NCBI RefSeq assembly: GCF_021049265.1
Contig: NZ_CP088018.1
Location: 496,001-560,000, forward strand
DNA from: Ruania suaedae
Lineage (GTDB): Bacteria; Actinomycetota; Actinomycetes; Actinomycetales; Beutenbergiaceae
Length of the DNA: 64,000 nt
Direction of reading: 5' to 3'
In this document: positions 50,049 through 62,368 of the stretch, one piece after another
Position numbering within the stretch: the stretch's first letter is position 1
How the letters are laid out: every line of letters begins with the position of its first letter
Translations under genes and position numbers: made by a program
The notes under the pieces: model-generated
Databases searched by the model: none
The model's input: the letters and a program-made list of their open reading frames with translations, nothing else
What the model was told of the DNA's origin: nothing

Positions 50049-51113
50049 ATGACGCAGACCGCAGCCGGCAGGGACGCCGTCGATTGGCAGCTCGCTGCCT
50101 CCCGGGCGGCTGCGCTGGCGCCGGTGGGTCCTCAGATGGACAGGCAGACGCTGACGGAGTTCGTCGACGAGCTGCGGGCGAGCGCGCTCGAGGCGCCTGC
50201 GCACGTGGGTGCCGTGACGGGGCTGCTCGAACCGGCGTTGCGGGCCGGTGCGGGCCCGGTCTACGTGGTCGACAGACCGCGCTGGGCGGCCGCGAACATC
50301 ACGATGCTGCAGGGCACGGTGGGCGACGTGCTGCCCCGCCCCTCGGCGCCGTGGGGCCACCGGTTCGCGGGCGAGGAACTCGGTGCGCTCCTCGCGCTGC
50401 TCGCGTCGAAGGTGCTGGGTCAGTACGACCCCTTCGCCACCGCCCCCGACACCGGGCGGGCCGGGCGCCTGGTGCTGGTGGCACCGAACATCCTGCGCAT
50501 CCACCGTGACATCGGCGCCGATCGGCGCGACTTCGGGATGTGGGTCTGCCTGCACGAGCAGACCCACGCACTGCAGTTCGCTGCCGCTCCCTGGCTCGCC
50601 GCCCACATGCGCACCACGATGCGCTCACTGATGACCACCGTCGCCGACGTCGAGGGCGGGGGTCGCCGCCTGCAGGATCTGCTGCGTGCCCTTCCCGGGG
50701 TGGTCTCCGGCGAGCGTCGGGACGCTCCCGCCGGTGCCCTGCTCGATGCCGTCCTCACCGAGGACGAACGCGCCGCCATCGAGCAGTCGGTCGCGGTGAT
50801 GTCCTTGCTGGAGGGGCATGCGGACGTGGTGATGGACGCCGTCGGCCCGCGGGTGGTGCCCACCGTGAAGAAGATCCGGAAGTCCTTCGAGAAGCGGCGC
50901 GAGGGCACCGGCCCCGTGGACCTGGTGCTGCGCCGGCTGCTCGGGCTCGATGCCAAGCTCGCCCAGTACCGCAATGGTGCCGCCTTCGTGCGCGCCGTGG
51001 TCGACCGTGTCGGCCACGAGGGGTTCAACGCCGTCTGGGCCGGCGCGGAGCACCTGCCAGCAGCGGACGAGATCGCCCACCCGGAGCGCTGGGTGCGGCG
51101 CGTCCACGGCTGA
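50049..51113 (+). CDS. Zinc-dependent metalloprotease (zincin_2/TIGR03624)
   Basis: A 354-residue protein with HEQTH at residues 169-173 in [13 protein letters not shown] and a downstream EGHAD motif ([14 protein letters not shown], about 257) that supplies the third metal ligand. The family, sometimes mislabelled as F420 biosynthesis-associated, is found beside tilS and hpt in actinobacteria, exactly as here. The ATG directly shares a base with the stop/start TGATG junction of tilS. Substrate unknown. Confidence 0.9.
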   Translation: MTQTAAGRDAVDWQLAASRAAALAPVGPQMDRQTLTEFVDELRASALEAPAHVGAVTGLLEPALRAGAGPVYVVDRPRWAAANITMLQGTVGDVLPRPSAPWGHRFAGEELGALLALLASKVLGQYDPFATAPDTGRAGRLVLVAPNILRIHRDIGADRRDFGMWVCLHEQTHALQFAAAPWLAAHMRTTMRSLMTTVADVEGGGRRLQDLLRALPGVVSGERRDAPAGALLDAVLTEDERAAIEQSVAVMSLLEGHADVVMDAVGPRVVPTVKKIRKSFEKRREGTGPVDLVLRRLLGLDAKLAQYRNGAAFVRAVVDRVGHEGFNAVWAGAEHLPAADEIAHPERWVRRVHG

Positions 51114-52168
51114 TGCCCGGACCCGCGGCCCCGGTGGCCCGGCTGCGGCACACGACCCGCACCTTCCTCGAGGAACGGCTCGAGGCCGGTGAGGTCTCAC
51201 GGGGGGAGCTGCTCCTGGTCGCCTGTTCCGGAGGCCCGGACTCGCTCGCCCTCGCGGCCGCCGCCGCCTTCGTCGCGCCTCGGCTGGGCCTTCGCGCCGG
51301 CGCCGTCGTCGTCGATCACGGGCTCCAACCGGGTAGCGAGGCCGTGGCCCAGGCGGCCGGTGACACCTGCGCCGGCCTCGGCCTCGCTCCCGTCGAGGTG
51401 GTCCGCGCCACCGTCACCGGAAAGGGCGAGGGGCCCGAGGCCGGCGCGCGCGCGGCCCGTTACGACGCGCTGACCGAGGCCTCCCGCCGGCACGGGGCAC
51501 GTGCGGTGCTGCTGGGGCACACCGCCGACGACCAGGCCGAGACGGTGCTGCTGGCGCTCGCCCGCGGGTCCGGGACCCGCTCACTGGCCGCGATGGCCGC
51601 CGTCCGCGCGGGCTTTTGGCGCCCCTTCCTGACGGCGTCCCGGGCGGACACGCGCGACGCGTGCCACGCCCTGGGGCTGGTGGTGTGGGACGACCCGACG
51701 AACGCCGTCGACGGCCCCTGGCGCACGGCCGACGGCCGTGCACTGCCCCGGGCCGCGGTCCGGCACCGGGTGCTGCCGGCGCTCGAGGAGGCGCTGGGCC
51801 CGGGCGCGCGGGCCGGTTTGGTGCGCACAGCCCGGCTGGCGCGGGACGACGCCGACCTCCTCGACCAGCTCGCCGAGGCGGAGTACACCCGCATCGTGCA
51901 GGACGGGAGCGAGCAGATCGCGCTCGACGTCGGGGCCGTCGTGGCATTGCCGCCGGCGCTGCGTCTGCGGGTGCTGCGCCTGGCCGCGTTGCGTGCGGGA
52001 GCCGCTGCGGGTGGGCTGGGTCACGTCCACGTGGAGGCGATGGACGCCCTCGTCTCGGACTGGTCCGGCCAGGGCCCCACCCACCTTCCCGGCGGGGTCA
52101 GCGCCACCCGTACCTGTGGCAGGCTTGTCCTCAGCGCAGGAGCGTCCGGCCCACCCGGACCCTACTGA
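51113..52168 (+). CDS. tilS: tRNA(Ile)-lysidine synthase
   Basis: A 351-residue enzyme that makes lysidine at the wobble base of tRNA-Ile(CAU). The PP-loop SGGPDS is at residues 39-44, followed by [19 protein letters not shown] and [15 protein letters not shown]. The C-terminal half contains the helical substrate-binding part. ATG at 51113 overlaps the protease stop by one base. An hpt gene follows, as is typical. Confidence 0.95.
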   Translation: MPGPAAPVARLRHTTRTFLEERLEAGEVSRGELLLVACSGGPDSLALAAAAAFVAPRLGLRAGAVVVDHGLQPGSEAVAQAAGDTCAGLGLAPVEVVRATVTGKGEGPEAGARAARYDALTEASRRHGARAVLLGHTADDQAETVLLALARGSGTRSLAAMAAVRAGFWRPFLTASRADTRDACHALGLVVWDDPTNAVDGPWRTADGRALPRAAVRHRVLPALEEALGPGARAGLVRTARLARDDADLLDQLAEAEYTRIVQDGSEQIALDVGAVVALPPALRLRVLRLAALRAGAAAGGLGHVHVEAMDALVSDWSGQGPTHLPGGVSATRTCGRLVLSAGASGPPGPY

Positions 52169-52199
52169 CCCTGCCCCGGCATACCTCAGGGAGAGTGGA

Positions 52200-52754
52200 G
52201 TGGACGCGACCGACATGGGTGCAGACCTCGAGAAGGTCCTGCTCACCGAGGAACAGATCGGCGCCACCCTCGACCGCATGGCTGCGCAGATCGACGCCGA
52301 CTACGAGGGCAAGGAGATCCTCCTCGTCGGCGTCCTCAAGGGCGCCGTGATGGTGATGGCCGACCTCTCGCGCCGTCTCCACACCGACCTGACGATGGAC
52401 TGGATGGCCGTCTCCTCCTACGGGTCGGGCACCAAGTCCTCCGGTGTGGTCCGCATCCTCAAGGACCTGGACACCGACATCGACGGCAAGCATGTCCTGA
52501 TCGCCGAGGACATCATCGACTCCGGGCTCACGCTCTCCTGGTTGCTGTCCAACCTGCGCAGCCGCAATCCCGCCTCGGTGAAGGTGGCTACGCTCCTGCG
52601 CAAGCCCGACGCCGCGAAGGTCGAGGTCGACGTCGCCTACGTGGGAGTCGACGTGCCGAGCGAGTTCGTCGTCGGATATGGGCTGGACTACGACGGGCGG
52701 TACCGGAACCTGCCGTTCGTCGGCACCCTCGCCGAGCACGTCTACCAACGCTGA
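52200..52754 (+). CDS. hpt: Hypoxanthine phosphoribosyltransferase
   Basis: A 184-residue purine-salvage enzyme making IMP/GMP from PRPP. LVGVLKGAVMVMADLSRRL contains the first PRPP loop, SSYGSGTKSSG the flexible loop, LIAEDIIDSGLTLSWL the PRPP motif, and VGYGLDYDGRYRNLPFVG the family end. GTG at 52200 behind AGGGAGA is preferred; ATG 52215 is an alternative. Confidence 0.95.
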   Translation: MDATDMGADLEKVLLTEEQIGATLDRMAAQIDADYEGKEILLVGVLKGAVMVMADLSRRLHTDLTMDWMAVSSYGSGTKSSGVVRILKDLDTDIDGKHVLIAEDIIDSGLTLSWLLSNLRSRNPASVKVATLLRKPDAAKVEVDVAYVGVDVPSEFVVGYGLDYDGRYRNLPFVGTLAEHVYQR

Positions 52755-52886
52755 ACGCCCAGGGCGGGTGCGGTGTTCCCGCCTACTGCCATAGGCGAAC
52801 ACGTGCACGAGCACACGGCCTGGTCGTATAGCGTCACCGGGTAGAACTGCTAGCAGGAGGGACCGGGGCACGGCTCCGAAGGTGCG
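52755..52886. promoter_or_regulatory. hpt-ftsH gap with possible ftsH promoter
   Basis: 132 bases without a gene. A short hairpin GGCGGG/CCCGCC at 52764-52784 could slow transcription after hpt. TATAGC at 52827-52832 is a candidate -10 box for ftsH, with no clear -35. CAGGAGGGACC at 52854-52864 looks like a ribosome site but is 22 bases from the ATG. Confidence 0.35.
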
Positions 52887-54920
52887 ATGAACGTGAAGAA
52901 GCTGCTGCGTGGGCCGCTGATCTGGATCCTCATCCCGATCATCGTGATCGTCGTGAGTTTTCAGCTCCTCGGTGGTGGTGGCGTCCAGCAGATCGACACC
53001 TCCGCCGGCCTGGAACTGCTCGAGGGCGACACGATCGAGCAGGTGGAGATCACCGACGGCCAACAGCGCGTCAACCTGACGCTGAGCGAGGCCTACGTCG
53101 GCGACGACGACACCGACTACGGCACCGACGTGGAGTTCTACTACGTCGAACCGCAGGCCGAGACCGTCGCCCAGGCAGTGGCCGCCGCCGACCCCGAGGG
53201 CGGGTACAACTCGGTTGTCCCGCAGACGCCGTGGTGGTCGAGCCTGCTGCTGACGCTCCTGACCGTGCTGCTGCTGGTGGGTGTCTTCTGGTTCATCCTC
53301 TCGCGCATGCAGGGCGGGAACTCCCGCATGATGAACTTCGGCAAGTCCAAGGCCAAGCAGGTCACCAAGGAGACCCCGAAGGTCTCCTTCACCGACGTGG
53401 CCGGCGTGGAGGAGGCTGTCGAGGAGCTCGGCGAGATCAAGGACTTCCTCGCCGACCCGGCTCGCTTCCAGGCCGTAGGCGCCAAGATCCCCAAGGGTGT
53501 GCTGCTCTACGGGCCGCCGGGAACCGGCAAGACCCTGCTCGCGCGTTCGGTCGCCGGTGAGGCCGGGGTGCCGTTCTACTCGATCTCCGGGTCGGACTTC
53601 GTCGAGATGTTCGTCGGTGTCGGTGCCTCGCGCGTCCGGGACCTGTTCGAGCAGGCCAAGGCGAACGCCCCGGCGATCATCTTCGTCGACGAGATCGACG
53701 CCGTCGGCCGCCAGCGCGGCGCGGGCCTCGGTGGCGGGCACGACGAGCGCGAGCAGACCCTCAACCAGCTGCTGGTGGAGATGGACGGCTTCGACGTCAA
53801 CGCCAACGTCATCCTCATCGCCGCCAGCAACCGGCCAGACATCCTCGACCCGGCGCTGCTGCGCCCGGGCCGATTCGACCGGCAGATCGCGGTCGAGTCC
53901 CCGGACCTGAAGGGCCGCGAGGCGATCCTGGCCGTGCATGCCCAGGGCAAGCCGATGGCGCCGAACGTGGACCTGCACGCCATCGCCAAGCGCACCCCAG
54001 GATTCACCGGCGCCGATCTCGCGAACGCGCTGAACGAAGCCGCCCTGCTCACCGCCCGCACCAACGGGACCATGATCGGTGACCGTGAGCTGGACGAGGC
54101 GATCGATCGCGTCATCGCCGGACCGCAGAAGAAGACGCGGGTGATGAACGAGAAGGAACGCAAGGTCACCGCCTATCACGAGGGCGGCCACGCCCTGGTC
54201 GCCGCAGCGTTGCGCTACACCGATCCGGTCACCAAGGTCACGATCCTTCCCCGGGGCCGCGCCCTCGGTTATACGATGGTGATGCCCAGCGAGGACAAGT
54301 ACTCCACCACGCGCAACGAGCTGCTCGACCAGCTCGCCTACGCGATGGGCGGCCGGGTGGCGGAAGAGATCGTCTTCCACGACCCCACCACCGGTGCCTC
54401 GAACGACATCGAGAAGGCGACCGCGACCGCACGCAAGATGGTCAAGGAGTACGGCATGAGCGAGCGGGTCGGCTCGATCCGCCTCGGCACCGCCGACTCC
54501 GAGGTGTTCCTCGGCCGCGACATGGGTCATCAGCGCGAGTACTCCGAGGACGTCGCCGGCCTGGTCGACCAGGAGGTGCGGCGCCTGATCGAGAGTGCGC
54601 ACGACGAGGCGTGGACGGTGTTGACCGAGTACCGGCACGTACTGGATGCGCTGGCGCTGGCTCTGCTGGAGCGTGAGACGCTGAACCAGGCCGAGCTGGC
54701 CGAGGTGTTCACCCCGGTGGTCAAGCGCGATCCCCGCCCGGTATGGCTCTCCAGCCAGGAGCGCACCGTCAGCCAGATCCCGCCGGTGCAGACGCCCGTC
54801 GAGGTCACGCGCGGCGAGGACCCGATGCCTCCGCAGGACGAGGTCGCCGCGGCCGGTGAGGACGGACTGCCAGGCGAGGACGGGCTGCCGGGCGAGGGCG
54901 GGCAGGACGGCCCGCAGTGA
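52887..54920 (+). CDS. ftsH: ATP-dependent zinc metalloprotease FtsH
   Basis: A 677-residue membrane protease. Two transmembrane helices (about 10-28 and 112-132) flank an extracytoplasmic domain. The AAA module has Walker A GPPGTGKT (about 209-216), Walker [12 protein letters not shown] and the second region of homology [18 protein letters not shown]. The protease site is HEGGH (about 431-435). The C-terminal tail holds acidic Gly-rich repeats ([16 protein letters not shown]). It removes damaged and regulatory membrane proteins. folE starts inside its stop (GTGA). Confidence 0.97.
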   Translation: MNVKKLLRGPLIWILIPIIVIVVSFQLLGGGGVQQIDTSAGLELLEGDTIEQVEITDGQQRVNLTLSEAYVGDDDTDYGTDVEFYYVEPQAETVAQAVAAADPEGGYNSVVPQTPWWSSLLLTLLTVLLLVGVFWFILSRMQGGNSRMMNFGKSKAKQVTKETPKVSFTDVAGVEEAVEELGEIKDFLADPARFQAVGAKIPKGVLLYGPPGTGKTLLARSVAGEAGVPFYSISGSDFVEMFVGVGASRVRDLFEQAKANAPAIIFVDEIDAVGRQRGAGLGGGHDEREQTLNQLLVEMDGFDVNANVILIAASNRPDILDPALLRPGRFDRQIAVESPDLKGREAILAVHAQGKPMAPNVDLHAIAKRTPGFTGADLANALNEAALLTARTNGTMIGDRELDEAIDRVIAGPQKKTRVMNEKERKVTAYHEGGHALVAAALRYTDPVTKVTILPRGRALGYTMVMPSEDKYSTTRNELLDQLAYAMGGRVAEEIVFHDPTTGASNDIEKATATARKMVKEYGMSERVGSIRLGTADSEVFLGRDMGHQREYSEDVAGLVDQEVRRLIESAHDEAWTVLTEYRHVLDALALALLERETLNQAELAEVFTPVVKRDPRPVWLSSQERTVSQIPPVQTPVEVTRGEDPMPPQDEVAAAGEDGLPGEDGLPGEGGQDGPQ

Positions 54921-55495
54921 CCGAGACCCGCGCCTACGACTCCGCCGGGGTCGAGCGCGCCGTCCGGGACCTGCTGGTCGCCGTCGGGGAGGACCCGGAC
55001 CGCGAGGGGCTGCGGGAGACCCCGGCCAGGCTCGCCAAGGCGTATCGCGAGATCTTCGCCGGGCTGCGCCAGCGCCCGGAAGACGTCGTGGCGACCTTCT
55101 TCGACATCGACCACGAGGAGATGATCCTCGTGCGCGACATCGAGGTCTACTCCACCTGCGAACATCACCTGCTGCCATTCCACGGCGTGGCCCACGTGGG
55201 CTACATCCCCTCCGCGGCCGGCACGGTCACCGGGTTGAGCAAGCTGGCCCGGCTCGTGGACCTGTACGCGAAACGGCCCCAGGTTCAGGAACGCCTCACC
55301 ACCCAGGTGGCCGACGCTCTCGTTGACCTCGTGGGCGCGCGCGGCGTGATCGTCGTCGTGGAGTGCGAGCACCTGTGCATGTCGATGCGCGGGGTGCGCA
55401 AGCCCGGCTCACGCACCGTCACCTCGGCGGTGCGTGGCCTGATGCGGGAGACAGCCACCAGGGCCGAGGCGATCAGCCTCATCTCCCGCGGCTGA
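54917..55495 (+). CDS. folE: GTP cyclohydrolase I
   Basis: A 192-residue enzyme, first step of folate synthesis from [21 protein letters not shown] supplies the zinc Cys/His, [17 protein letters not shown] the second zinc Cys and catalytic residues. GTG start overlaps ftsH by 4 bases, so folate genes depend on ftsH translation. Confidence 0.97.
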   Translation: MTETRAYDSAGVERAVRDLLVAVGEDPDREGLRETPARLAKAYREIFAGLRQRPEDVVATFFDIDHEEMILVRDIEVYSTCEHHLLPFHGVAHVGYIPSAAGTVTGLSKLARLVDLYAKRPQVQERLTTQVADALVDLVGARGVIVVVECEHLCMSMRGVRKPGSRTVTSAVRGLMRETATRAEAISLISRG

Positions 55496-55530
55496 GCCGA
55501 CCGGCACCGGTCGCGGGTAGGGTGGCCGGG

Positions 55531-56415
55531 ATGAGCCCGACGAGCCCCCGCGACGGCGCGACGCGCACGCTGGTGATGGGCGTGGTCAACGTGACGCCGG
55601 ACTCCTTCAGCGACGGCGGTCAGTGGTTCGCCCCGGACGTCGCCGTCGCCCACGGACGCCACCTCATGGCCCAGGGTGCCGACCTCGTCGACGTCGGCGG
55701 TGAGTCGACCCGGCCCGGCGCGGCACGGGTGAGCCTCGAGGAGGAGCTCGAGCGCGTGTTGCCCGTGGTCCGTGACCTCACCGCGGCCGGTGCGAGCGTC
55801 AGCGTCGACACGATGCGCTCGCAGGTGGCGGCCCGTGCGCTGGAAGCGGGTGCGCGGACGGTCAACGACGTCTCCGGTGGGCTCGCCGATCCCGAGATGG
55901 CCGCCGTGGTGGCGGAATCCGGCTGCAGATACGTGCTCTCGCACTGGCGCGGGCACTCGGATGTGATGACCGACCTCGCCCGGTACGAGGACGTGGTGGC
56001 GCAGGTGCGGGCCGAGCTCGCGGCGCGGGTCGAGGCGGTCCGGGCCGCCGGGGTGGGCGAGCACCAGCTCGTCCTCGATCCCGGCCTCGGCTTCGCCAAG
56101 GACGGGGCCCACAACTGGGAGCTGCTGAACCGGGTGGACGAGCTGATGGAGCTCGGCTACCCGATCCTGATCGGGGCCTCGCGCAAGCGTTTCCTCGGGG
56201 AGATGCTGCAGTCCGCGGGGGCCGAGTCGCTGCCCGCGTTCCGCGACCGGGCCACGGCTGCCGTCACGGCGCTCGTGGCGGAGCGTGGCGTGTGGGGCGT
56301 GCGGGTGCACGATGTGATCGGATCGGTGGACGCCGTCCGGGTGGCTCAGGCCTGGCGTCAGGCCGGGGCTAGGCTGGACTCACGCGCGGACAGCGCACAG
56401 AAAGGGTCGCGATGA
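55531..56415 (+). CDS. folP: Dihydropteroate synthase
   Basis: A 294-residue TIM-barrel enzyme joining pterin diphosphate and p-aminobenzoate. LVMGVVNVTPDSFSDGG (pterin/phosphate loop), VDVGGESTRPGA, RTVNDVSGG, LDPGLGFAKD and LIGASRKRFLG are all conserved. ATG at 55531 is preferred (TAGGGT box 7 bases upstream). folB/K follows with a 4-base overlap. Confidence 0.97.
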   Translation: MSPTSPRDGATRTLVMGVVNVTPDSFSDGGQWFAPDVAVAHGRHLMAQGADLVDVGGESTRPGAARVSLEEELERVLPVVRDLTAAGASVSVDTMRSQVAARALEAGARTVNDVSGGLADPEMAAVVAESGCRYVLSHWRGHSDVMTDLARYEDVVAQVRAELAARVEAVRAAGVGEHQLVLDPGLGFAKDGAHNWELLNRVDELMELGYPILIGASRKRFLGEMLQSAGAESLPAFRDRATAAVTALVAERGVWGVRVHDVIGSVDAVRVAQAWRQAGARLDSRADSAQKGSR

Positions 56416-57713
56416 CAGGCACCGACGCAGCGCTCGAGCAGCTCGACGAGATCCGCCTGCTGGGGATCGGTGGCGTCGGCCGGCACGGGGTCTTCCCCGA
56501 GGAGCGCCGGGAGGGGCAGACCTTCCTCGTCGACGTCGTGATGGGGGTCGACACCCGGGCCGCGGCCGCCTCCGACGACCTCGCGCGGACGGTCGACTAC
56601 GGCGCCGTCGCGCAGCAGGTTGTCGACCACATCGAGGGCGAGCCGGTCGACCTGATCGAGACCCTGGCGAACCGGATCGCGACCGCGCTGCTGGCCCATC
56701 CTGGTGTGCGCACCGTCGAGGTGACCGTGCACAAGCCCGAGGCGCCCCTGGGTGTGCCCTTCACCGACGTGCAGGTGATGGTGCGCCGCCGCGCCGACGC
56801 CGAGCAGGAATCCGGCGATGCCGCCCCGGCAGGTGCGCCGGAGGTGGCCCCAGAGCCCGAGTCCGCGCCGGTGCCGGCGGCGGCGGCACCGGAGCGCTCC
56901 TCTCACACTCCCCGCGCGGCCGACCTGGACGCAGCCCCCGACGCCCCGGTGCCGGTGGTCCTCGCGCTCGGCGGGAACGTCGGAGACGTGCGCGCCACGC
57001 TGCGCAGCGTCATCGCCGAGCTGTCCGACGCCGAAGGCCTCACGGTCGAGGAGGTCTCACCCCTCGCCCGCACCTCCGCGGTGCTGCAGGCGGACGCGGT
57101 GGCCCAGCCGGACTATCTCAACGCCGTCGTGCTCGCGACCACGACGCTCTCCCCGCGCGAGATGTTGGCGCTCGTCCAGCACCTGGAGACCAGCCACGGG
57201 AGGCAGCGTTCGCACCGATGGGGCGAACGCACCCTCGACGTCGACATCATCGTCTACGGCAGTCTCACCTCCACCGACCCCGAGCTCACGCTGCCGCATC
57301 CGCGGGCGAACGAGCGGGCGTTCGTGCTGGTGCCGTGGGCACAGGCCGATCCCGACGCCTTCCTGCCGGGTCTGGGCGGCGGGCCCGTGAGCTCGCTCGC
57401 CGAGACAGCACCCGACCGCGCCGGGGTGCGGTGGCTGGCCCTGGACTGGCTCGAGGAGCCGGCACCGAGACAGGCCCCGGTGGCCCCGGCGCCGGTGGCG
57501 CCCCCGGTCGAGGCGCCCGTCGAGGCGCCGGCCGCACCTGAGCCGGAGCCTGAACCGGAGCCCGAACCCGAACCCGAACCCGAGCCCGAGCCCGAACCCG
57601 AGCCCGAACCAGAGTCAGCCCCCGCCGACGACGCACTGCCGTGGGTGCGCAGCGAACCCGCGGGCGAGGCCCCGCTCGCGCCTCGCTGGCAGCCGCTGCG
57701 CCGGGACGAGTGA
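56412..57713 (+). CDS. Fused dihydroneopterin aldolase and HPPK
   Basis: A 433-residue bifunctional folate enzyme. Residues about 10-128 are FolB (IRLLGIGGVGRHGVFPEERR, VDLIETLANRIA, VTVHKPEAPLGVPF). A Pro/Ala linker follows, then FolK at about 175-335 (VVLALGGNVGDVRATL, QPDYLNAVVLATT, RWGERTLDVDIIVYG, HPRANERAFVLVP). The last 90 residues are Pro/Glu repeats (PEPEPEPE) with a short conserved-looking end WQPLRRDE. The two steps are consecutive before FolP, so fusion would channel the product. ATG overlaps the folP stop by 4 bases. Confidence 0.94.
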   Translation: MTGTDAALEQLDEIRLLGIGGVGRHGVFPEERREGQTFLVDVVMGVDTRAAAASDDLARTVDYGAVAQQVVDHIEGEPVDLIETLANRIATALLAHPGVRTVEVTVHKPEAPLGVPFTDVQVMVRRRADAEQESGDAAPAGAPEVAPEPESAPVPAAAAPERSSHTPRAADLDAAPDAPVPVVLALGGNVGDVRATLRSVIAELSDAEGLTVEEVSPLARTSAVLQADAVAQPDYLNAVVLATTTLSPREMLALVQHLETSHGRQRSHRWGERTLDVDIIVYGSLTSTDPELTLPHPRANERAFVLVPWAQADPDAFLPGLGGGPVSSLAETAPDRAGVRWLALDWLEEPAPRQAPVAPAPVAPPVEAPVEAPAAPEPEPEPEPEPEPEPEPEPEPEPEPESAPADDALPWVRSEPAGEAPLAPRWQPLRRDE

Positions 57714-58189
57714 TCGCGAGGCTGCGCTGGCCGACCCTCGGCGCCGTCGTGGTGGTCGCGGGGACGATCAGCGTGGTGGGCCTGCGGTGGTGGACCACGC
57801 GCGGCAACCTGGCGCCCGACGTGCCGCTCCTACTGACCGGCGTCCTGTTCGCACTCGCCGCGCTCGTGCTCGTGCTCGGGCTGCGGGTCCGGCGAGCCGT
57901 GGTCCGTGCTCGCCTGGACGATCCCGTCGGCGCCGCGCGCATCCTCGCGCTCGGCCAGGCGGCGGCGATCACGGCGGCGATCCACGTCGGGTATCTGCTC
58001 GCCCAGCTCGCGCTGGCCGTACCACGCCTGAGTGCGCCCGAGCCGCGTGAGCTGGCCCTCCGCTCGGCGCTGGCCCTGGTCGGTGCCCTCGCACTGGGCG
58101 CGGCCGGCATGATCACCCAGTGGTGCTGTCGCACCCCGGACGACGAGGACGAGGACCCCACTCCCGGGTTCGGAAACGCGAGCACGTGA
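57710..58189 (+). CDS. DUF3180 membrane protein
   Basis: A 159-residue protein with four hydrophobic spans (LGAVVVVAGTISVVGLRWW, LLLTGVLFALAALVLVLGLR, ILALGQAAAITAAIHVGYL, LALVGALALGAAGMI) and an acidic tail. DUF3180 regularly follows folK in actinobacteria; function unknown. GTG in a GTGA overlap with folB/K. Confidence 0.88.
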   Translation: MIARLRWPTLGAVVVVAGTISVVGLRWWTTRGNLAPDVPLLLTGVLFALAALVLVLGLRVRRAVVRARLDDPVGAARILALGQAAAITAAIHVGYLLAQLALAVPRLSAPEPRELALRSALALVGALALGAAGMITQWCCRTPDDEDEDPTPGFGNAST

Positions 58190-58203
58190 GTCACAATGGC
58201 CGC

Positions 58204-58692
58204 ATGAGTGCAGCATCCCCGTTCGAGGTCGAGGGCGCCGACTGGCAGCCCGTCTCTCCCAAGCTCGTCCCGGTGCGGCAGATCGGTGTCTCGATCGGCC
58301 TCGGGATCCCGATCGCGGGGACCGTGGTGCTGGCTATCTTCACCGCGCCGGCGGTCTGGGCGGCGCCGGCCGCGCTCGGCATCCTGCTGGTGTGGCTGCT
58401 GTGGCTGATCCCGCGGCAGGTGCACGCGATCGGGTACGCCGAACTCGAGGACGAGCTGCTCATCCGCAAGGGCGTCCTCTTCCGGTCCCTGGTCGTCGTG
58501 CCCTACGGGCGGATGCAGTACGTCGACGTCGACGCCGGACCCATCGCCCGGTCGATGGGGATCGCGCAGGTGCAGCTGCACACCGCCTCGGCCCAGTCGG
58601 ATGCCTCCATCCCCGGCCTGCCGGAGGCTGAGGCCTCTCGCCTGCGCGACCAGCTCTCGGCCCGTGGCGAGGCGAGGCTGGCCGGCCTGTGA
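58204..58692 (+). CDS. Membrane protein with bacterial PH (bPH2) domain
   Basis: A 162-residue protein. Two transmembrane helices (about 29-50 and 54-72) are followed by a YdbS-type PH domain (DELLIRKGVLFRSLVVVPYGRMQYVDVDAGPIAR, broken here at residue 20 limits in family searches). CACAAT lies 6 bases before the ATG, a leaderless pattern. It pairs with the next gene; the YdbS/YdbT pair is of unknown or envelope-related function. Confidence 0.82.
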   Translation: MSAASPFEVEGADWQPVSPKLVPVRQIGVSIGLGIPIAGTVVLAIFTAPAVWAAPAALGILLVWLLWLIPRQVHAIGYAELEDELLIRKGVLFRSLVVVPYGRMQYVDVDAGPIARSMGIAQVQLHTASAQSDASIPGLPEAEASRLRDQLSARGEARLAGL

Positions 58693-60139
58693 CTTCGACC
58701 GAGCACATCGAGTGGCGCCGGCTGCACCGCATCACGCCGGTGCTGAACGCCTGGAAAGTGGCTGCCGGTCTGTTCGCGGTCTTCGTGTGGCAGTCCGCCG
58801 ACCAGCTGGGAGAGATCGACCTGGCCGTGACGACCCTCCTGCTGATCGTGGCCGGGGTGATCGTGCTGGGCGCGCTGCTCGGTCTCGGGTTCTCGGCGCT
58901 GGCGTGGTCGCGCACGAAGTACGGCATCTCCGAGGACAGCATCTTCCTGCACTCCGGGGTCCTGTTCCGCCAGCAGCGCCACGTCCGGCTGGACCGGCTG
59001 CAGACGATCGACGTCACCCAGCCGTTGCTCGCCCGGTTCACCGGGTTCGCCGCCCTGAAGATCGAGAGCGCCGGCGGTGCCGGGTCCAACCTGTCACTGG
59101 CCTACCTGCGTGAGGACGAAGCGCAGCGGCTGCGCAACGAGCTCCTGGCCCGCGCGGCCGGTGTGACCCTGGAGACCGACGACGCCGGCGAGCAGCACGC
59201 TCCGGCCGCGCCCGAGATGCACCTGTACACCCTCTCGCCCGGCCGCCTCGTCGGGTCTCTGGCGCTGTCCGGTGGCATCGTCGGGATGCTGCTGGCGGCG
59301 GTGGCGGTGATCGTGCTCGCCGTGGTCTCCGGCAACCTCTCCTCCTTCTTCGCGATGGGCGCGCCGCTGCTGGGCGCCGCCGCCTACTTCTGGGGACGCT
59401 TCGCCGGGGAGTTCTCCTTCCGGGTGGCCACCTCGCCGGACGGCATCCGGGTGCGGCAGGGCCTGCTCGAGTCCAAGGCCCGCACCGTTCCCCCCGGCCG
59501 CGTGCAGGCCGTGCGTCTCGCGCAGCCGCCGCTGTGGCGCACCAAGGGGTGGTGGCGGATCACCGTCAACATCGCCGGATACGGGGCGGAGGAGACCACC
59601 GGCAGCGTCCTCTACCCGGTCGCCACCGAGGCCGAGGCGGCGCACCTGCTCTCGCTCGTCCACCCCGATCTCGGCGACGAGCGCCCGCTGGAGGTGCTGC
59701 GTGCCGGCCTGCTCGGCACCGGCACCGACGAAGGCTTTGAGCACACGCCCGCCCGGGCGCGCTGGCTCGACCCGTTGACCTGGCGCCGCACCGGTGTGCG
59801 GATGACCGGGACGGCCGTGCTGATGCGCACCGGACGATGGTGGCGCTCGCTCGTGCTGGTGCCGCACGAGCGGATCCAGTCCTTCGGCATCACCCAGGGG
59901 CCGTGGGAACGTCGCCTCGATCTCGCCACGTTCGCCGTCCACTCCACTCCCGGCTCCATCGTCCCGCAGGTGCATCACCAGGATGCCGCGGCGACGCACG
60001 AGCTGCTCGAGCAGATGACGCGGCGCGCTCGCCATGCCCGCCACAGCGCCGGACCCGAGCGCTGGATGACGGCCGCGGCCGCACCGGAGCGGGCTCCCGA
60101 GGTCTTCGGAGGCATTCTCCCCTCCCGCCCGGCGGCTCC

Positions 60140-60143
<4 letters not shown>
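58689..60143 (+). CDS. Membrane protein with two or three PH domains (YdbT-like)
   Basis: A 484-residue protein with four transmembrane segments in two pairs (about 25-65 and 185-230) alternating with PH-type domains: YGISEDSIFLHSGVLFRQQ, VRQGLLESKARTVPPGR and a third RTGRWWRSLVLVPHERIQS. GTG overlaps the previous stop by 4 bases, so it is co-translated with the smaller PH protein. In Bacillus the pair counters sublancin-type stress; here the role is unknown. Confidence 0.85.
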
Positions 60144-61917
<1,774 letters not shown>

Positions 61918-61921
<4 letters not shown>

Positions 61922-62364
61922 TGACCGGGATGCTGAGGCCGATGATGGTGGGCAAGATCCACCGCGCCACGGTGACGCAGGCCGATCTGAACTATGTGGG
62001 GTCGATCACCGTCGACGCCGATCTGCTGGAGGCGGCCGACCTGCCCGAGGGCCACCAGGTCGACGTCGTGGACATCACCAACGGCTCCCGGCTGACGACG
62101 TACGTGATCGCCGGGGAGCCCGGTGGCGGTCAGATCTGCATCAACGGCGCTGCCGCGCATCTGGTGCACCCGGGCGACCTGGTCATCATCATCGCCTACG
62201 GCCTCATGCCGGACGACGAGGCACGGACCTACGCGCCCCCGGTCGTGCACGTGGACGCGCAGAACCGGATGCGCGAGCTGGGCCACGACCCGGGCGCCGT
62301 GGGGCCCGGGAGCGGGCTGGCGACCGCTGCAGTGCCGTGGCACTCGAGCACCTCGTTACGATGA
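61918..62364 (+). CDS. panD: Aspartate 1-decarboxylase
   Basis: A 148-residue proenzyme that provides beta-alanine. Self-cleavage occurs between Gly28 and Ser29 in [10 protein letters not shown] to form the pyruvoyl group; other markers are [23 protein letters not shown] and [17 protein letters not shown]. The 20-residue C-terminal extension is variable. It acts directly with the PanC fusion upstream. Confidence 0.97.
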
Positions 62365-62368
62365 TCGG

